NCBI GenBank assembly: GCA_945859605.1
Contig: OX243827.1
Coordinates: forward strand, 7,819,926-7,883,925
Direction of reading: 5' to 3'
Source: Lumbricus rubellus
Taxonomy: Eukaryota; Annelida; Clitellata; Crassiclitellata; Lumbricidae
DNA: 64,000 nt
The notes under the pieces were generated by a model. It searched no databases, was not told the DNA's origin, and saw nothing but the letters and a program-made list of their open reading frames with translations. The position numbers were made by a program, and so were the translations under genes. Below, piece after piece: positions 11,495-23,035 of this stretch (position 1 is its first letter; each line of letters starts with the position of its first letter).

Positions 11495-12145
11495 AGGAAA
11501 GAAGAAGAAGAAGAAGACGAAGAAGAAGAGGAGGAGTAGGAGGAGTAGGAGGAAGAGGAGTAGGAGGAGGAGGAAGAGGAAGAGGGAGAGAGAGGGAGAG
11601 GAAGAGAGAGAGAGGGAGAGAGAGGAGAGGGAGAGAGAGAGGAAGAAGGAGAGGGAGAGGAAGAGGGAGAGGGAGAGGGAGAGAGAGAGGGAGAGGGTGA
11701 GGGAGAGGGAGAGGGAGAGAGAGAGGGAGAGGGAGAGGGAGAAGGAGAGGGAGAGGGAGAGGGAGAGGGAGAGGGAGAGGGAGAGGGAGAGGGAGAGGGA
11801 GAGGGAGAGGGAGAGGGAGAGGGAGAGGGAGAGGGAGAGGGAGAGGGAGAGGGAGAGGGAGAGGGAGAGGGAGAGGGAGAGGGAGAGGGAGAGGGAGAGG
11901 GAGAGGGAGAGGGAGAGGGAGAGGGAGAGGGAGAGGGAGAGGGAGAGGGAGAGGGAGAGGGAGAGGGAGAGGGAGAGGGAGAGGGAGAGGGAGAGGGAGA
12001 GGGAGAAGGAGAGGGAGAAGGAGAGGAAGAGGAAGAGGAAGAGGAAGAGGAAGAGGAAGAGGAGGAAGAAGAAAAAGAAGAAGAAGAAGAAGAAGAAGAA
12101 GAAGAAGAAGAAGAAGAAGAAGAAAAAGAAAAAGAAGAAGAAGGA
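11495..12145. repeat. long polypurine tract, (GGGAGA)n then (GAA)n
   Basis: About 650 bases almost free of pyrimidines on the plus strand: mixed AGAGGA, then a highly regular GGGAGA array (about 11700-12010), then GAA repeats (12065-12140). The long Arg/Glu and Ser/Leu frames across it are low-complexity artefacts. Assembly length is likely unreliable here. Confidence 0.95.
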
Positions 12146-12409
12146 TCGGACGAAAGACGATTTCCTCATTCGACTGAACATCATCGCAAATCAAATCCTG
12201 CTCTCTACAACAGTAGTGGCTGCTAAGAGTAGACACTGGAGTGGCGAAAGATAAGTATTATCATAGTTGGTGATCACTGTCAGTGGCTATATGCATGGAT
12301 CCATTGCAAATGCAGGTGCGACTTGTATTTGGATGCACCTGCATGCTTAGAGACCCTGGGCAGCGACTCTCCTATAGGTCCTGTGCGAAAAGTTCAGAGA
12401 CGTATACAG

Positions 12410-12550
12410 ATGCATAATTATAATGTATAATATATATATGATTATATATGGTATAATTTTATATATATATATATATATAATATGTATATATATTATGTAT
12501 ATAAAAATTATTTGTCATTTGCAATTATATATATAATTATAATTATATAT
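12410..12550. repeat. AT-rich simple repeat
   Basis: (AT)n and TATAATTATA words immediately upstream of a TA-flanked transposon. Confidence 0.8.
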
Positions 12551-13374
12551 ACACGGTGTCCCAATTGAAGTGAGCCCCTTTTTGTTTTGGCGATATACTT
12601 GTCAATTCTACATGAAACTCTATAAAATTTCACAGCATCTAAGAGGGATAAATTATCAATGTTTCCTGAAAATTCTATCCAATTCTACGAACAACGTCCA
12701 CAGTTATGCTCGTTCAAATTTGGGCAACTAAAATTGTAAGTTTCCAACATGTAAAAGATAGGAAATTAGTGTTAGCGCTGTTCTTCAAAACTGATGTTCA
12801 AAATGTCCTCCATTAGCTCGAATGCATGCTCTAAGGCGATTTCGCCATTCATTGATTGCATTGTCAACAATCTCTTTAATCAAAACGATTCCATTCTTCC
12901 ACATTTCGCTGTTTGAAGTGATCACTGATGAACGTCACGCGTATGCGAGTTTCATAAGGCTGCGATGGGTCAGTTTCTGTTAGAAATTCCTTTAAAAATC
13001 TTTTGCAACGTAATGTTTTCTTCTATTAAATTGTTTATTAAACCCAAATCATCTTTGCTGAAAACCATTTTTATTATTGTCCCCTAACATGGAAATGACG
13101 GAAATATGACGGAAATATTTATTAATTCATAAAGTAAGGCGTGCAGTTGCAAGCAATAATTTTCTATCTTTTACATGTTGGAAACTTACAATTTCCTTTG
13201 TCCAAATTTGAATGTGCATAACTTCGGGCTCTTTTCGAAGACTTGGATAAAATTTTCAGGAAACATTGATAATTTATCCCTCTTACCTTCTCTGAAATTT
13301 CACAGAGTTTCATTTAGAATTAACAGATATATCGCCAAAACAAAAAGGGGCTCACTTCAATTGGGACACCGTGT
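12551..13374 (-). mobile_element. Tc1/mariner-type element, 824 bp, long TIRs
   Basis: Inverted repeats begin ACACGGTGTCCCAATTGAAG and extend at least 130 bp with few mismatches (12551-12690 and 13240-13374). It sits inside TATA sequence, consistent with TA insertion. The interior contains a transposase C-terminal fragment on the minus strand. It is an internally deleted non-autonomous copy. Confidence 0.85.
12785..12905 (-). pseudogene. mariner transposase C-terminal fragment
   Basis: Minus-strand translation ends WRNRLRACIRANGGHFEHQF and then a stop. That is the signature C-terminus of mariner-like transposases. Upstream sequence degenerates within about 20 codons into stops, so the gene is a relic. 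Confidence 0.85.
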
Positions 13375-13614
13375 ATATATATATCGTATCATGCATTGTA
13401 ATATACAAGTTTTCATTGTGACCGCTTCGGAATACCTGTTGCCTTATTCATGTAGATTTTTTTACTATCTACACAACTCTTCCGCATATAGAAACCGCGC
13501 CATAATCAGTCACAGTATAATTATAGCAGAATGGATAGACAAAAACACGTATAGTAGGGTACGGGTTCGAAAGTAGAAACATGTAGCCCCAAGACGGTTA
13601 TTGTGAAGACCCTG

Positions 13615-15607
13615 CAGGCCCGGATTAAGCATTCGGGGGGCCCGCCGCCATATTCACAGGGGGGCCCCTAAAAAAGCCCCTAATCGACCCTTACCTTTTG
13701 AGACCACACATAAAAATCATAACAATGGGAGGAGACGTTTTTCAAGTCTGAAGCCTTGACTATAGCCTAAGCACTGAAATTATGAAACATTGTTCTTAAA
13801 ATGACAGCCTGAAATGCTACGTAGCTACTTTTGCAGGGTGAAAATTGGAAAAAATCAAAAATGGGGAGTGAATGTGTCCTCCCAAACCGTTCCACTGCTT
13901 GGCGCTTCGCGCCTTGGCGATCGTCCTTCGGTTGCTCTTTCGCTTCCGCCTCCCCCCCAAAGCCAAGGCCAAGTCTCCTCCTATGCGGGCGCCAATATTG
14001 TTCACAATTTTCTATACTCTGCGGTGGGATTTAACTGGACAAGAATGTCACTGAAAGAAACAGTATCTAAGACTAAGAGATCATAGCATAATGTGTATTG
14101 GAATTAAGACACCATGACTCACAAATTTCAGACTCTGCATATTATGTAGGTTTAGGTCTACCTTAAGTGCTTTAAGTGTAAGCCTAGTTCCAAAAGGAAA
14201 TGCCTGGATGTCCGTCATTTCTCTAGGCTCTCCAAATAAGTGGCAGGACGGTGCTGAGGTGTGAAAATAGGTTCCTGGACGCCGTGCATGGCCGTCAAAC
14301 CACACTTTAAGATCTGCCTATACCTGTGCATCCTTTCCATACACAGCGCTTAACTACGAATAAACATACCGATCTAGCACTTTCCTTGACCCATCTGACG
14401 CGACTGTCGCCACGGATTTGAAATATATCAAGTTTTGGGAACAGAGAAGTTCACGCTATTTGCTTTACTACCAACGGGTTATTTGCAATCCATGCATTCC
14501 ATGGCTATTCGCCTTTTTTGAGCACCGGAAGGTTGAAATAGTTTGCTCTCTGGCATCGTTTACTTTCTTCAAAGAAATTATAATTGGGCTATGTCAGGGA
14601 TCGGGTACCCCGTCAAAAGCGCGCAGGACAAAAGCGCGCCGACAAAAGCGCGCCGACAAAAGCGCTACCCGTCAAAAGCGCGCAGGACAAATGCGCGCCG
14701 ACATTAGCGCGCAGTCAACAAAATATCGACTAACGTACACAGACAAAAAACGAAAGAACTCACGAACAAACTCATGTGTAATTGTCTGGCAAATATGCAA
14801 ACAACGAAAGAAATTCTAATGTCCAAAAATTAAGTAAAAGTTCTGGAAAAATTATACTGTTAAGTCTAATTTAATCAAGGCAAATTTGCAAGTAACGTGA
14901 ACTACGGGCGACAAATATAATGTCCACAAAAATTAAGTTAGGAGTCTCATCAATAGGCGTTACGCAGTCGTTTTGCTTTACATTATGTGCCGTAGTTCAC
15001 GCTGAGCAAATATGTAGGCCTAGTTGGCCTAGTTAGCGAACCTCCTTGAATCTTTCGGTTTCCTTTGAAGTCTCATCAATCGGCAATAAAAATTACAAAG
15101 CAGTGGTTACTTTAATTTTTAATAAATTTTGTGGGCAAACAACTTTCATCAAAATAGGTGGCTGAATCATTGCCGCGATGAAAGGCTTTGAATACTGGCC
15201 ACATGTAGGTGAAAAGTATAGGTGGGTATTACTTAAATTTATGTTAGGCGAAATGAAAGTACAGACTTTGGTCCACGCCTTCGCGCTTATGTCGGCGCGC
15301 ATTTGACATCTGCGCGCTTTTGTCGGCGCGCTTTTGTCGGCGCGCTTTTGTCCTGCGCGCTTTTGACGGGACACCCAGGGGTCTTATTCCGGTATTATCT
15401 AAGAGTTATAGGGGCCCATGGTGCATTGTTTGCTCATAAAAACCAATTAGGCCTAGCAATTAACGTAAATTTACAATGTCCTTTAAGTGAAGTTGAATAA
15501 AGGAAAAAATGAACATTAAAAATTCTTGTTGTGCACGCACGGGGGGCCCCTGACGGCGGGGGGCCCGCCGCCATGGCAGACATGGCGTACTGGTTAATCC
15601 GGCCCTG
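13615..15607. mobile_element. hAT-type non-autonomous transposon, 1993 bp
   Basis: A perfect 8-bp target duplication AGACCCTG lies at 13607-13614 and 15608-15615. Termini are CAGGCCCGGATTAA and, inverted at the right, CAGGGCCGGATTAA. Both are followed by GC-rich blocks with GGGGGGCCCGCCGCCAT. No hAT transposase is visible inside. A second inverted-repeat element (14603-15376) is nested within it. Duplication length and CAGGG-type ends fit hAT. Confidence 0.85.
14603..15376. mobile_element. fold-back element with tandem CAAAAGCGCGC repeats in its TIRs
   Basis: Left end GGGTACCCCGTCAAAAGCGC is followed by repeated 14-15-bp units of the type GACAAAAGCGCGCC (to about 14710). The right end (15280-15376) is the reverse complement of the same array and ends with GGGTGTCCCGTCAAAAGC inverted. 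Flanks AGGGATC (14596-14602) and AGGGGTC (15377-15383) look like a 7-bp duplication with one mismatch. The AT-rich middle is non-coding. Confidence 0.75.
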
Positions 15608-15615
15608 AGACCCTG

Positions 15616-16406
15616 TATAGGGCATTTGATCGAGCCCTTTATTTCACTAACATGTTAGTTATACTCAGAGCTTTTGATTTTCTGTCTTAAGTTTGTGCAT
15701 GCACTTTCGAACGTTGGAAGAAGTGCAATGTCAGGACGATGGTGCATGATCGAAGTTGCATATGAACTCCAGTGTATCCGTAAAGTAAACCTATATCGTA
15801 AACTGTATCTGTGGACGTCTATTTCTGCTGCCACGTGCAGGCACATTAGTCTACACAGCAAGATTCTATAGAAACAGCGTAGGTCACAAGAACTTATTAT
15901 TAGGGCCAGACAGTTGTTATAACCGTTTCTACTTTGGAAGTAGTAGCAAGTCATCTAAATCGACTCAGACGTTCAAAGGAAACTATTACTCGGGCTCTCT
16001 TGTATAAGGGTTAACCGCTGAAACCGTATACGTCCCATCGTAAAACAGACTTGATAGGAGAACATTCCGCTCATGAATATCCGAGTGCCATTAGTATCAC
16101 CTTCGCAGTCGCACGGTGCTTTCTTACGCACTCTAAGTAGAGAAAAAGGTCGATTGGCTACACCAGCGACATCACCTTCTGGTGTGATGGTGTAAATTGG
16201 TGCATATGTTGATCATCTACGGAGCACTAAATCAGTGCACCTCAAAGATGCTTTTTTTGGTCTTCCAAAATCATCTCGCTACGCAATTAAGGCTGAATGA
16301 CAGAAGATGAGTATAAGTATAAGAATCTTTAGAATCGTTCCAGTCCGAGATGTCTCGCAAGAACAAGATGAACCAGTGACTGAAAAGTTAGACTTGCACC
16401 GGAAAG
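15616..16406. other. unannotated non-coding stretch
   Basis: No recognisable gene or repeat. Confidence 0.5.
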
Positions 16407-16414
16407 GAAGACGG

Positions 16415-16716
16415 CATGGGCGCTCGCACATAGGGGCAAGAGGGGGCACTTGGCCCCACCCCTGGAAAGTTGAAACCTATTTTTATAACTGCTACTTTTT
16501 GGTTGTTAACAAATTTCTTTGCACTGAAGAAACTATGTTCATGAGAAAAATCATAAAAAGTGAGACTGAGACATTTACATTAAGAAACCTCTATGAAAAA
16601 TACCCGTGCATGCTCTAAATTTCCCGATTTACATTTTCAACTTCTTGCTACAAAACACTCCAACCGTGACCATCGAGGTTTTCCCCATCCTGCAAAAATT
16701 TATGCGGGCGCCCATG
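16415..16716. mobile_element. hAT-type MITE, 302 bp
   Basis: Perfect 8-bp duplication GAAGACGG at 16407-16414 and 16717-16724. Termini CATGGGCGCTCGCA and inverted CATGGGCGCCCGCA. Non-coding interior. Confidence 0.85.
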
Positions 16717-16797
16717 GAAGACGGTACCCAGGATTTTGTTTAAGGGGTGTTTACTCAACTTTGACCAAGCCGATAAGCAACCAAATCAACTGTCTAA

Positions 16798-17580
16798 GGG
16801 GTATCCGGACATTACCCCCCGGCCCATTACCCCCCTGCCATTACCCCCCTGCCATTACCCCCCCGACCATTACCCCCCGTAGGACATTACCCCCCTGCCA
16901 TTACCCCCCCGTTCGTTTACATTTAGGTCCAGTGAATGCATGCATGTATGTATGTATGTATGTATGTATGTATGTATGTATGTATGTATGTATGTATGTA
17001 TGTATGTATGTATGTATGTATGTATGTATGTATGTATGTGTATGTATTCATGTATGTAAGTACGTATGCGTGATGCGTGTATGTATATAAGTATGTATGT
17101 ATGTAGGTATGTATGTATGCATACTTGCATACTCACATACACACTGACATGAATACTTACATACATACTTGCACACATGCGTACTTACATGCATACTTAC
17201 ATACATACATGTACGCACATACATACTTATATACATACATACTAACATAAATACTTATACATACATACATACATACATACATACATACATACATACATAC
17301 ATACATACATACATACATACATACATACATACATACATACATACATACATACATACATACATACATACATACATACATACATACATACATACATACATAC
17401 ATACATACATACATACATACATACATACATACATACATACATACATACATACACAGGACCTAAATGTAAAAGACCGGGGGTAATGGCAGGGGGGTTATGT
17501 CCTACGGGGGGTAATGGTCGGGGGTAATGGCAGGGGGTAATGGCAGGGGGGTAATGGGCCGGGGGTAAAGTCCTAGACCC
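16798..17580. mobile_element. fold-back element with tandem CATTACCCCCC repeats and a microsatellite core
   Basis: The left arm (16798-16925) has about seven CATTACCCCCCTG/CGG-type repeats ending at CATTTAGGTCC. The right arm (17455-17580) is its reverse complement. Between them lie (ATGT)n (16935-17120) and (ACAT)n (17260-17450), which are complementary as well. GTCTAAGGGG flanks both ends (16792-16801 and 17581-17590), and part or all of it is the target duplication. It has the same design as the element at 14603. Confidence 0.8.
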
Positions 17581-17590
17581 GTCTAAGGGG

Positions 17591-18613
17591 CTTTGAGAAG
17601 TGTCGTGAGCTCTTACAGCGGGGATCTATATACATTGCAAATCATGGTCATTATTAACTCATCATACCGATCTAATCTATTGCAAAATGCCCCAAAGAAA
17701 TAAGAACTTCAAAATTAAATCCCCGTAGCTTTTGCATATCCTTTTAGTGAAATTGTAACTGCATTATCTCATTTTTATATCACTTCATTGGGTGGGGCAC
17801 TGGGGGTAACATAGATTTGAAAGAGCTATACCCCCGCGAGGTGGTTACCATGTAGGGACCTTAACAAAGTCCTTTAGGCAAGATTACTCATCTCCATCTA
17901 TATTTGAACTTGTAAAGTGGCCTTAAATATGTATACGCACCTCTGAACTTTAGAACCAGACCTTAAGTTGCGCATCCATCACATTCTGCTTATTTGCCAA
18001 TGTTTACACTAACCTTCTTGGAGGGGGAATACTTCCTCCCCAAGAGCGACATTCCTACCAAAAAAACTCGAGCTGTTGCTCACATGAATGTATGTACCAT
18101 ACCCCTCCACCCCAGAAATCGGTACATGTATGATTAGGATTCCCCTGCAGAAAAATTTGGAGATGTAAAACTTACGCGTTAGAATAATTGAGAGCGCAGC
18201 ATTGATGGACTTAAAAAATAGTCGTCAGGAAAAATGTCTTGTGAAATTGGTGTCTTCAGTGTCTGGTTCAGAGGTCGTCGTCTTCACAAAACGAACGTTT
18301 TTTGCGCCAGCCCCCGCCCGCAGAAATCTGAATCTCATCAAAAAGCAGATGGACTAGATGAAACACTACTTTTTTTACCTTAAAACGAAATATTCGAGAT
18401 ATTGAACGGTTTTGAACCGATTATAGTTTTCTTTTGGAAGGCCACAGGCTGATACCTTGTCTGTTAAACACTAGCGCAATATAATTAATTAATTAATTAT
18501 GACTTGAGACTGAAACTGTATATGGGGAGGGGAGGGCACGACCGTGCCAACCGACAAGACCCACCCGTAGCATTCCACTCTTGACGGGGAGCCAGTGGAG
18601 CCTGTTCCTTTCA
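17591..18613. other. unannotated non-coding stretch
   Basis: Mildly GC-rich patches with poly-C words, and TTAATTAATTAATTA at about 18484-18498. No gene recognised. Confidence 0.45.
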
Positions 18614-18615
18614 TA

Positions 18616-20197
18616 CAGGGTGAGCCATAAAAAGACCCTCCTGAGGGTTTTCGCAAAGATCATGGCCAGAGGTAAGAATTTTGAAATCAAATTTTACAGA
18701 CTTAAAGGCAATTCATATTAATTTTATGTGCAATGACCAAATTTCACCAAAATATTTCAGGCAGAACAATATAATATCATTATGAATTTCTACAGTGCTA
18801 TCCATGGCACTGTTTATTCATAATAAGCAATTTTGTTGTGTCAACAGCTTCAAATGATATAATCGCATGCGCAAATAAAAACATCTTAAACGATGACAGG
18901 GAACATTATTTTATTGATATCTGAACCACGTATGGCCTATATGAGCACTGAAATCATTTATAATTTTTTAAAGATGACAGCTTTTATACGGTTACAGGGT
19001 GCAAATCCAAAAACTGTAAGCAATTAGGAGGCGACACTCTGAAGTCTTAAACCATGACTATGAGCATTGAAAAATGAGCAATTTTATTAAGCTGACAGCT
19101 AAAAGTGCAGCCATTAAACTAAAGTGAAGATATTTTTAAAAAGTAATAAAATAAGAGGGGTTATTTATTGAAGTCTTAAACTATGGCTATCAACATTGAA
19201 AATGAGCAATTTTACTAAGCAGACAGTATAAAATTGCTATACTATTGGCCTACAGTGCGGACATTAAAAAACCTATAAAAAAATAGGAAGGCAGCTCAAA
19301 ATGCTACCATTACATTGGGCAAATATAAAAAATTAAACAAAGGGAGGGGTCATTTATTGAAATCTTATACCACGTCTCTGGGCACTGAAATAATCAGCAA
19401 TTTTATTAAGACGACAGCTTAAAATCTAACAATAACAGTATGGAAATTTTGAAAAGTTAAGCAATGGGGAAATGGACATTTGTTGAAGTTTTAAGCGATG
19501 TCTTTCAGCACTGAAATTATGAGAAATTTGGTTAAAATGACAGCCTAAATTGTTGTCATTGCATTGTGGAAATAACAAAAATCGATGTTAGAGAGGGGCA
19601 CATCCTCTCGCTAAACCCCCTCCTCTCTGCTCGGCGCTTATATGCCGCTCGTTCGTCCCCCAAACTTCTGGACCAAGTCTCCGCCTATGACTCCAGAACC
19701 TTGTTCATGAGATGTTCGAATACACATTTTGTCTGTCATTGACACTTTCGCAATTTACATTTTTTAGATATTTAAATTGTATTGGTTTAATATAAAAAAT
19801 ATTAAATCTGTCCGCTTATTTATTTACCAACAAGATCGCCATCTTGCTAGGTGACTTCACTGTGACGTGCAGCTACGCTGGTACCCTGTTTCTGGTCTAA
19901 ATGATAATGATGATGACTATCTGGCAATATCAAGGCTGCTTCATAACAATTATTTGGTATGAGACTTAATAAAGGCGCTTTTTTATTACATCTTGTTGCG
20001 TTATGTTTTTGATTCATAAAAACCAGTGGATATAAGTGATATAACTTTTGTTCCTTTTGACACTTTTTCGTCAAATTTGGCTAATATACGTAAATAGAAT
20101 ATATTGTCTTCAAGTCTGAAAATTTGATTCAAACTTCTTGCTTTTGGCGAAGATATTGGCAAGAAACCTTAGTCGGGTCTTTTTATGGCCCACCCTG
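18616..20197. mobile_element. Tc1/mariner-type MITE, 1582 bp, carrying 125-bp tandem repeats
   Basis: TA flanks (18614-18615 and 20198-20199). Termini CAGGGTGAGCCATAAAAAGA and inverted CAGGGTGGGCCATAAAAAGA. Its subterminal regions are related to the decayed element at 3172. The interior holds about five diverged tandem units of roughly 125 bp (about 18900-19600), each with an AGCACTGAAAT...GACAGCCTAAA core. A single unit of the same family lies in the hAT element near 13750-13830. No transposase remains. Confidence 0.8.
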
Positions 20198-20199
20198 TA

Positions 20200-21439
20200 A
20201 ATCTGTCCTCCACAACTGCACTTAAAAATATCTTGTGTGGACGACCCACAGGCGACTGTGTGTCGGATGGGTAGCAAGAACTGTACGGTGGGTGAACTCG
20301 TGGGCTCCACTCTGTAGCCTAAGTGTGTGACCCTATAATTACATAATCCAGCCGTATCTATCAGTTTATAGGCTATCTACACGTACCCAGAGGACCTTTG
20401 CTCATTCAGGTGCAGATTTTTATGTCTGCTCTCTACATCGCTGAAATCTGTAACCCTATAATTATAAAACCATGTGATGGGTTATCTATCTACCCATAAC
20501 CCTCGCTCTGGGTCAGCTCTAGTTCTCCATAACTTTATGTCTATGCCATAACATTATAAAACGCAGAAATTTTCTTATCGGGTTAATTGGTGCAATCGTC
20601 TGCTGTGACGTCACGTTGATATAATCCCGCCCTCTGACCTTATCTGTCGTCTGCCGTTAGCACCGAGCAGACGTCTTTCAAATTGGAAGAAGGCAGAACA
20701 AGAACACTGCGGCCTTGGAGACGATTTTTACGCCGAAAAACAATCTCCATGCACGCTTTAATCCCGCCCTGGTTTTCTTAATCGCAAACTCTTCCGCATC
20801 TAAAACACAGACGATATTTTTCTCAATTCACAATTCATTCGCTTAGCCTGTTTCAATGTTGTTCATGAATATAGGCCTATGCGTGTTATTTTTCGATTTG
20901 TAAAGTAATCGTAAACTCTAAACTTTTAAAACGTAACTCGAGAGACAATCGCAGGGCACAGGTTTAATCACGAGCGCTGCATCGAGTCAGAGAGGTTTCA
21001 AATGGTAGTCAAAGTAAGTCTTTTTTCAGTTTGCAGGGAGACAAAGAGCATATCTTTATCTATGTGTAGGCCTAATTGTATCATTGCGGGCTTGTCCAGG
21101 TGCGTTTAGACGTTTTTTGAAGGCCCTGTGTATATAGCTAGTAACTGTTAGGCTGCATATAGGGTACTGTTTGAAAGCGCGCATGTATTGGAAATCCAAG
21201 CAAAGTAAATGAGTTTTGATGAGAGATGGTATAAAAAAATTATGTAACCCACAAAGCGCACATTAATACACGTTGATGACTGCACGTCGTACACACGCAT
21301 GTACACACACGTATTCATGAGTCTATAGTAGGCTAACCTTAAAGGGGCGCATGAAGACATACAAATACGTGCATGCATAGTTGCATAGGGCCTACATATA
21401 TACAATACATTATTCATAAATACATTATGCAATGTGCAT
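20200..21439. other. unannotated non-coding stretch
   Basis: Includes a TGACGTCA palindrome (CRE-like) at about 20616-20623 and a short inverted repeat CGTCTGC...GCAGACG near 20648-20671. No coding sequence was recognised. Confidence 0.4.
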
Positions 21440-21519
21440 ACACACACACACATCTCATCGTCATCATTATCATCATCATAATCATCAATTCATCATCATC
21501 ATCATCATCGTCATCATCG

Positions 21520-21554
<35 letters not shown>

Positions 21555-21565
21555 TTCTTCTTCTT
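21440..21565. repeat. (ATC)n microsatellite
   Basis: CATCATCAT runs with a few interruptions, ending in CTTCTTCTT. Confidence 0.95.
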
Positions 21566-21658
21566 CACAAACTATGTTTGGTTAAGCTATGTCACCTGTA
21601 GATGTCCGACGGCGTTTTCACCAAGTTTTTATGTCTGTCCAGAGCGATGTTGCTCAGC

Positions 21659-21735
21659 CATAGGCGTATGGAAATGTCGGTAGGGGGAATTAAAGATTTT
21701 ACTTCTGCCAAAAAAATAAAGATTGACGTCGTGCA
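21659..21735. repeat. truncated hAT-type MITE
   Basis: Starts CATAGGCGTATGG and shares its first ~75 bases (TTTTACTTCTGCC, AAAAATAAA words) with the complete MITE at 62133. The right terminus is missing. Confidence 0.6.
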
Positions 21736-22742
21736 CTGATAGGCGTATGGGTTAATAGGTTTGTCTGTACAATATCAGAGCTGCACGTTCTTGCTCCCAT
21801 ACCCGCCGAGTAAGTATAATAGAGGGGCAAATGCTTTGGAATCCGGCTACTTTTAGAGCCAAGACTGGGTAGATGTCTTGTTTCTAATATATAAAGTTTA
21901 TGATTTATACTTTTTAAAGTAGTCTATATGATTGCTGACAGTTAACTATAAACAGTTTAAACTTCAAATGAGCAACCAGGGTTTGCTCAGATGCGTTAGG
22001 TCTGTATCGCAACCTACGGCACTTTTCAGCCGAGGTGTGGGCGGAGCGCGCCTGAGTAGTAACCTGAACGGCGCTATGTAAATCTCCACAATGGATGGAT
22101 GAATGAATGAATGAATAATTGTGTTTATAAATACGCCGCTATTTCGTAAGTCGTGCCTGTTCTTGTATTATTTCAAGTTATAATTTTTACCTAATCTAGG
22201 CCTATAATAGAGTCTTGAGATAGTTTATGGACCTGTGACAGCTCTGTCTAGGGGCCAGGAATTTCTCTCATTGGCACTGCTAAGTCTGCTTGCGTCTACC
22301 AGTGGTCTCAGTAACGGTGTTCATCAGCAATCGCAAGATTATTGTGTCTATCGTAATCCATGGCTAAGAATAGCAGACATTTGAGAAGTCATGGAACTTG
22401 TGAATTCCGTGATATCAGATCTGGTACTTGTCTTGAATGCCGTCAATTTACTCAAATGCCACGAATTGATGCGATTTTGGGGGGAGAATTTCAACTCGTC
22501 AATTTTCGCCATTTTTTTACAAAACCATACGCCGTGAGTTTAGAACTTTTGTCTGCTAATTTCTGCTATCCCTATCCATATATATATGGTTGTTTGTGAA
22601 CTACAGTAGCTATATACTAACTCAATTCGGGCAATATGGAAATGGGAGATAATGTCGTGTGCTAATGAGTGTTGAACCTCAAGTAGTTTGTTTCATATCT
22701 GCAATTGTGTGACCAAATAATTCTAGTTTAGGCTACTTTGAA
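21736..22742. other. non-coding stretch with SINE tail fragment
   Basis: Bases 22036-22085 (GCGCCTGAGTAGTAACCTGAACGGCGCTATGTAAAT) are a plus-strand SINE/LINE 3' tail, followed by (GAAT)n at about 22091-22115. Otherwise nothing recognised. Confidence 0.45.
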
Positions 22743-22748
22743 TATATA
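22743..22748. other. target-site duplication, left (TATATA)
   Basis: Six bases abutting the left terminus, repeated at 39610-39615. Confidence 0.85.
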
Positions 22749-23035
22749 GGGTGACACAAAAGTTCGTTCACCGTTTTCAAAATGCGTTATCTCTGTAACG
22801 GTTTCATATTTCTTTATAGTATTTGGTCAGTGTATACATGAGTCAAATGAAAGATATTGGTACAAATTTAATTATGATCCGGTCCGTTTTCGCCATTATT
22901 CATAAGAAAATGTAAAGACGACCAGTTTTTGCGGAAAAACTGCTTTCATCAAATTTACACAGTAAAGAAAATGTGTACACGCCTAGCCTCGTATACAAAC
23001 GTGACAAGACACTGTTGTTACCTAAATAGAACATA

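Noticed and set aside
11421..12254. Arg/Glu-rich plus-strand frame and Leu/Pro- or Ser-rich minus-strand frames of 240-277 codons
   Set aside because: These come from the (GGGAGA)n/(GAA)n purine tract. Low complexity in every frame, with no start context or domain.
16870..17483. His/Thr/Tyr and Met/Tyr/Val/Cys repeat frames
   Set aside because: Tetranucleotide (ATGT)n/(ACAT)n repeats, part of the fold-back element core.
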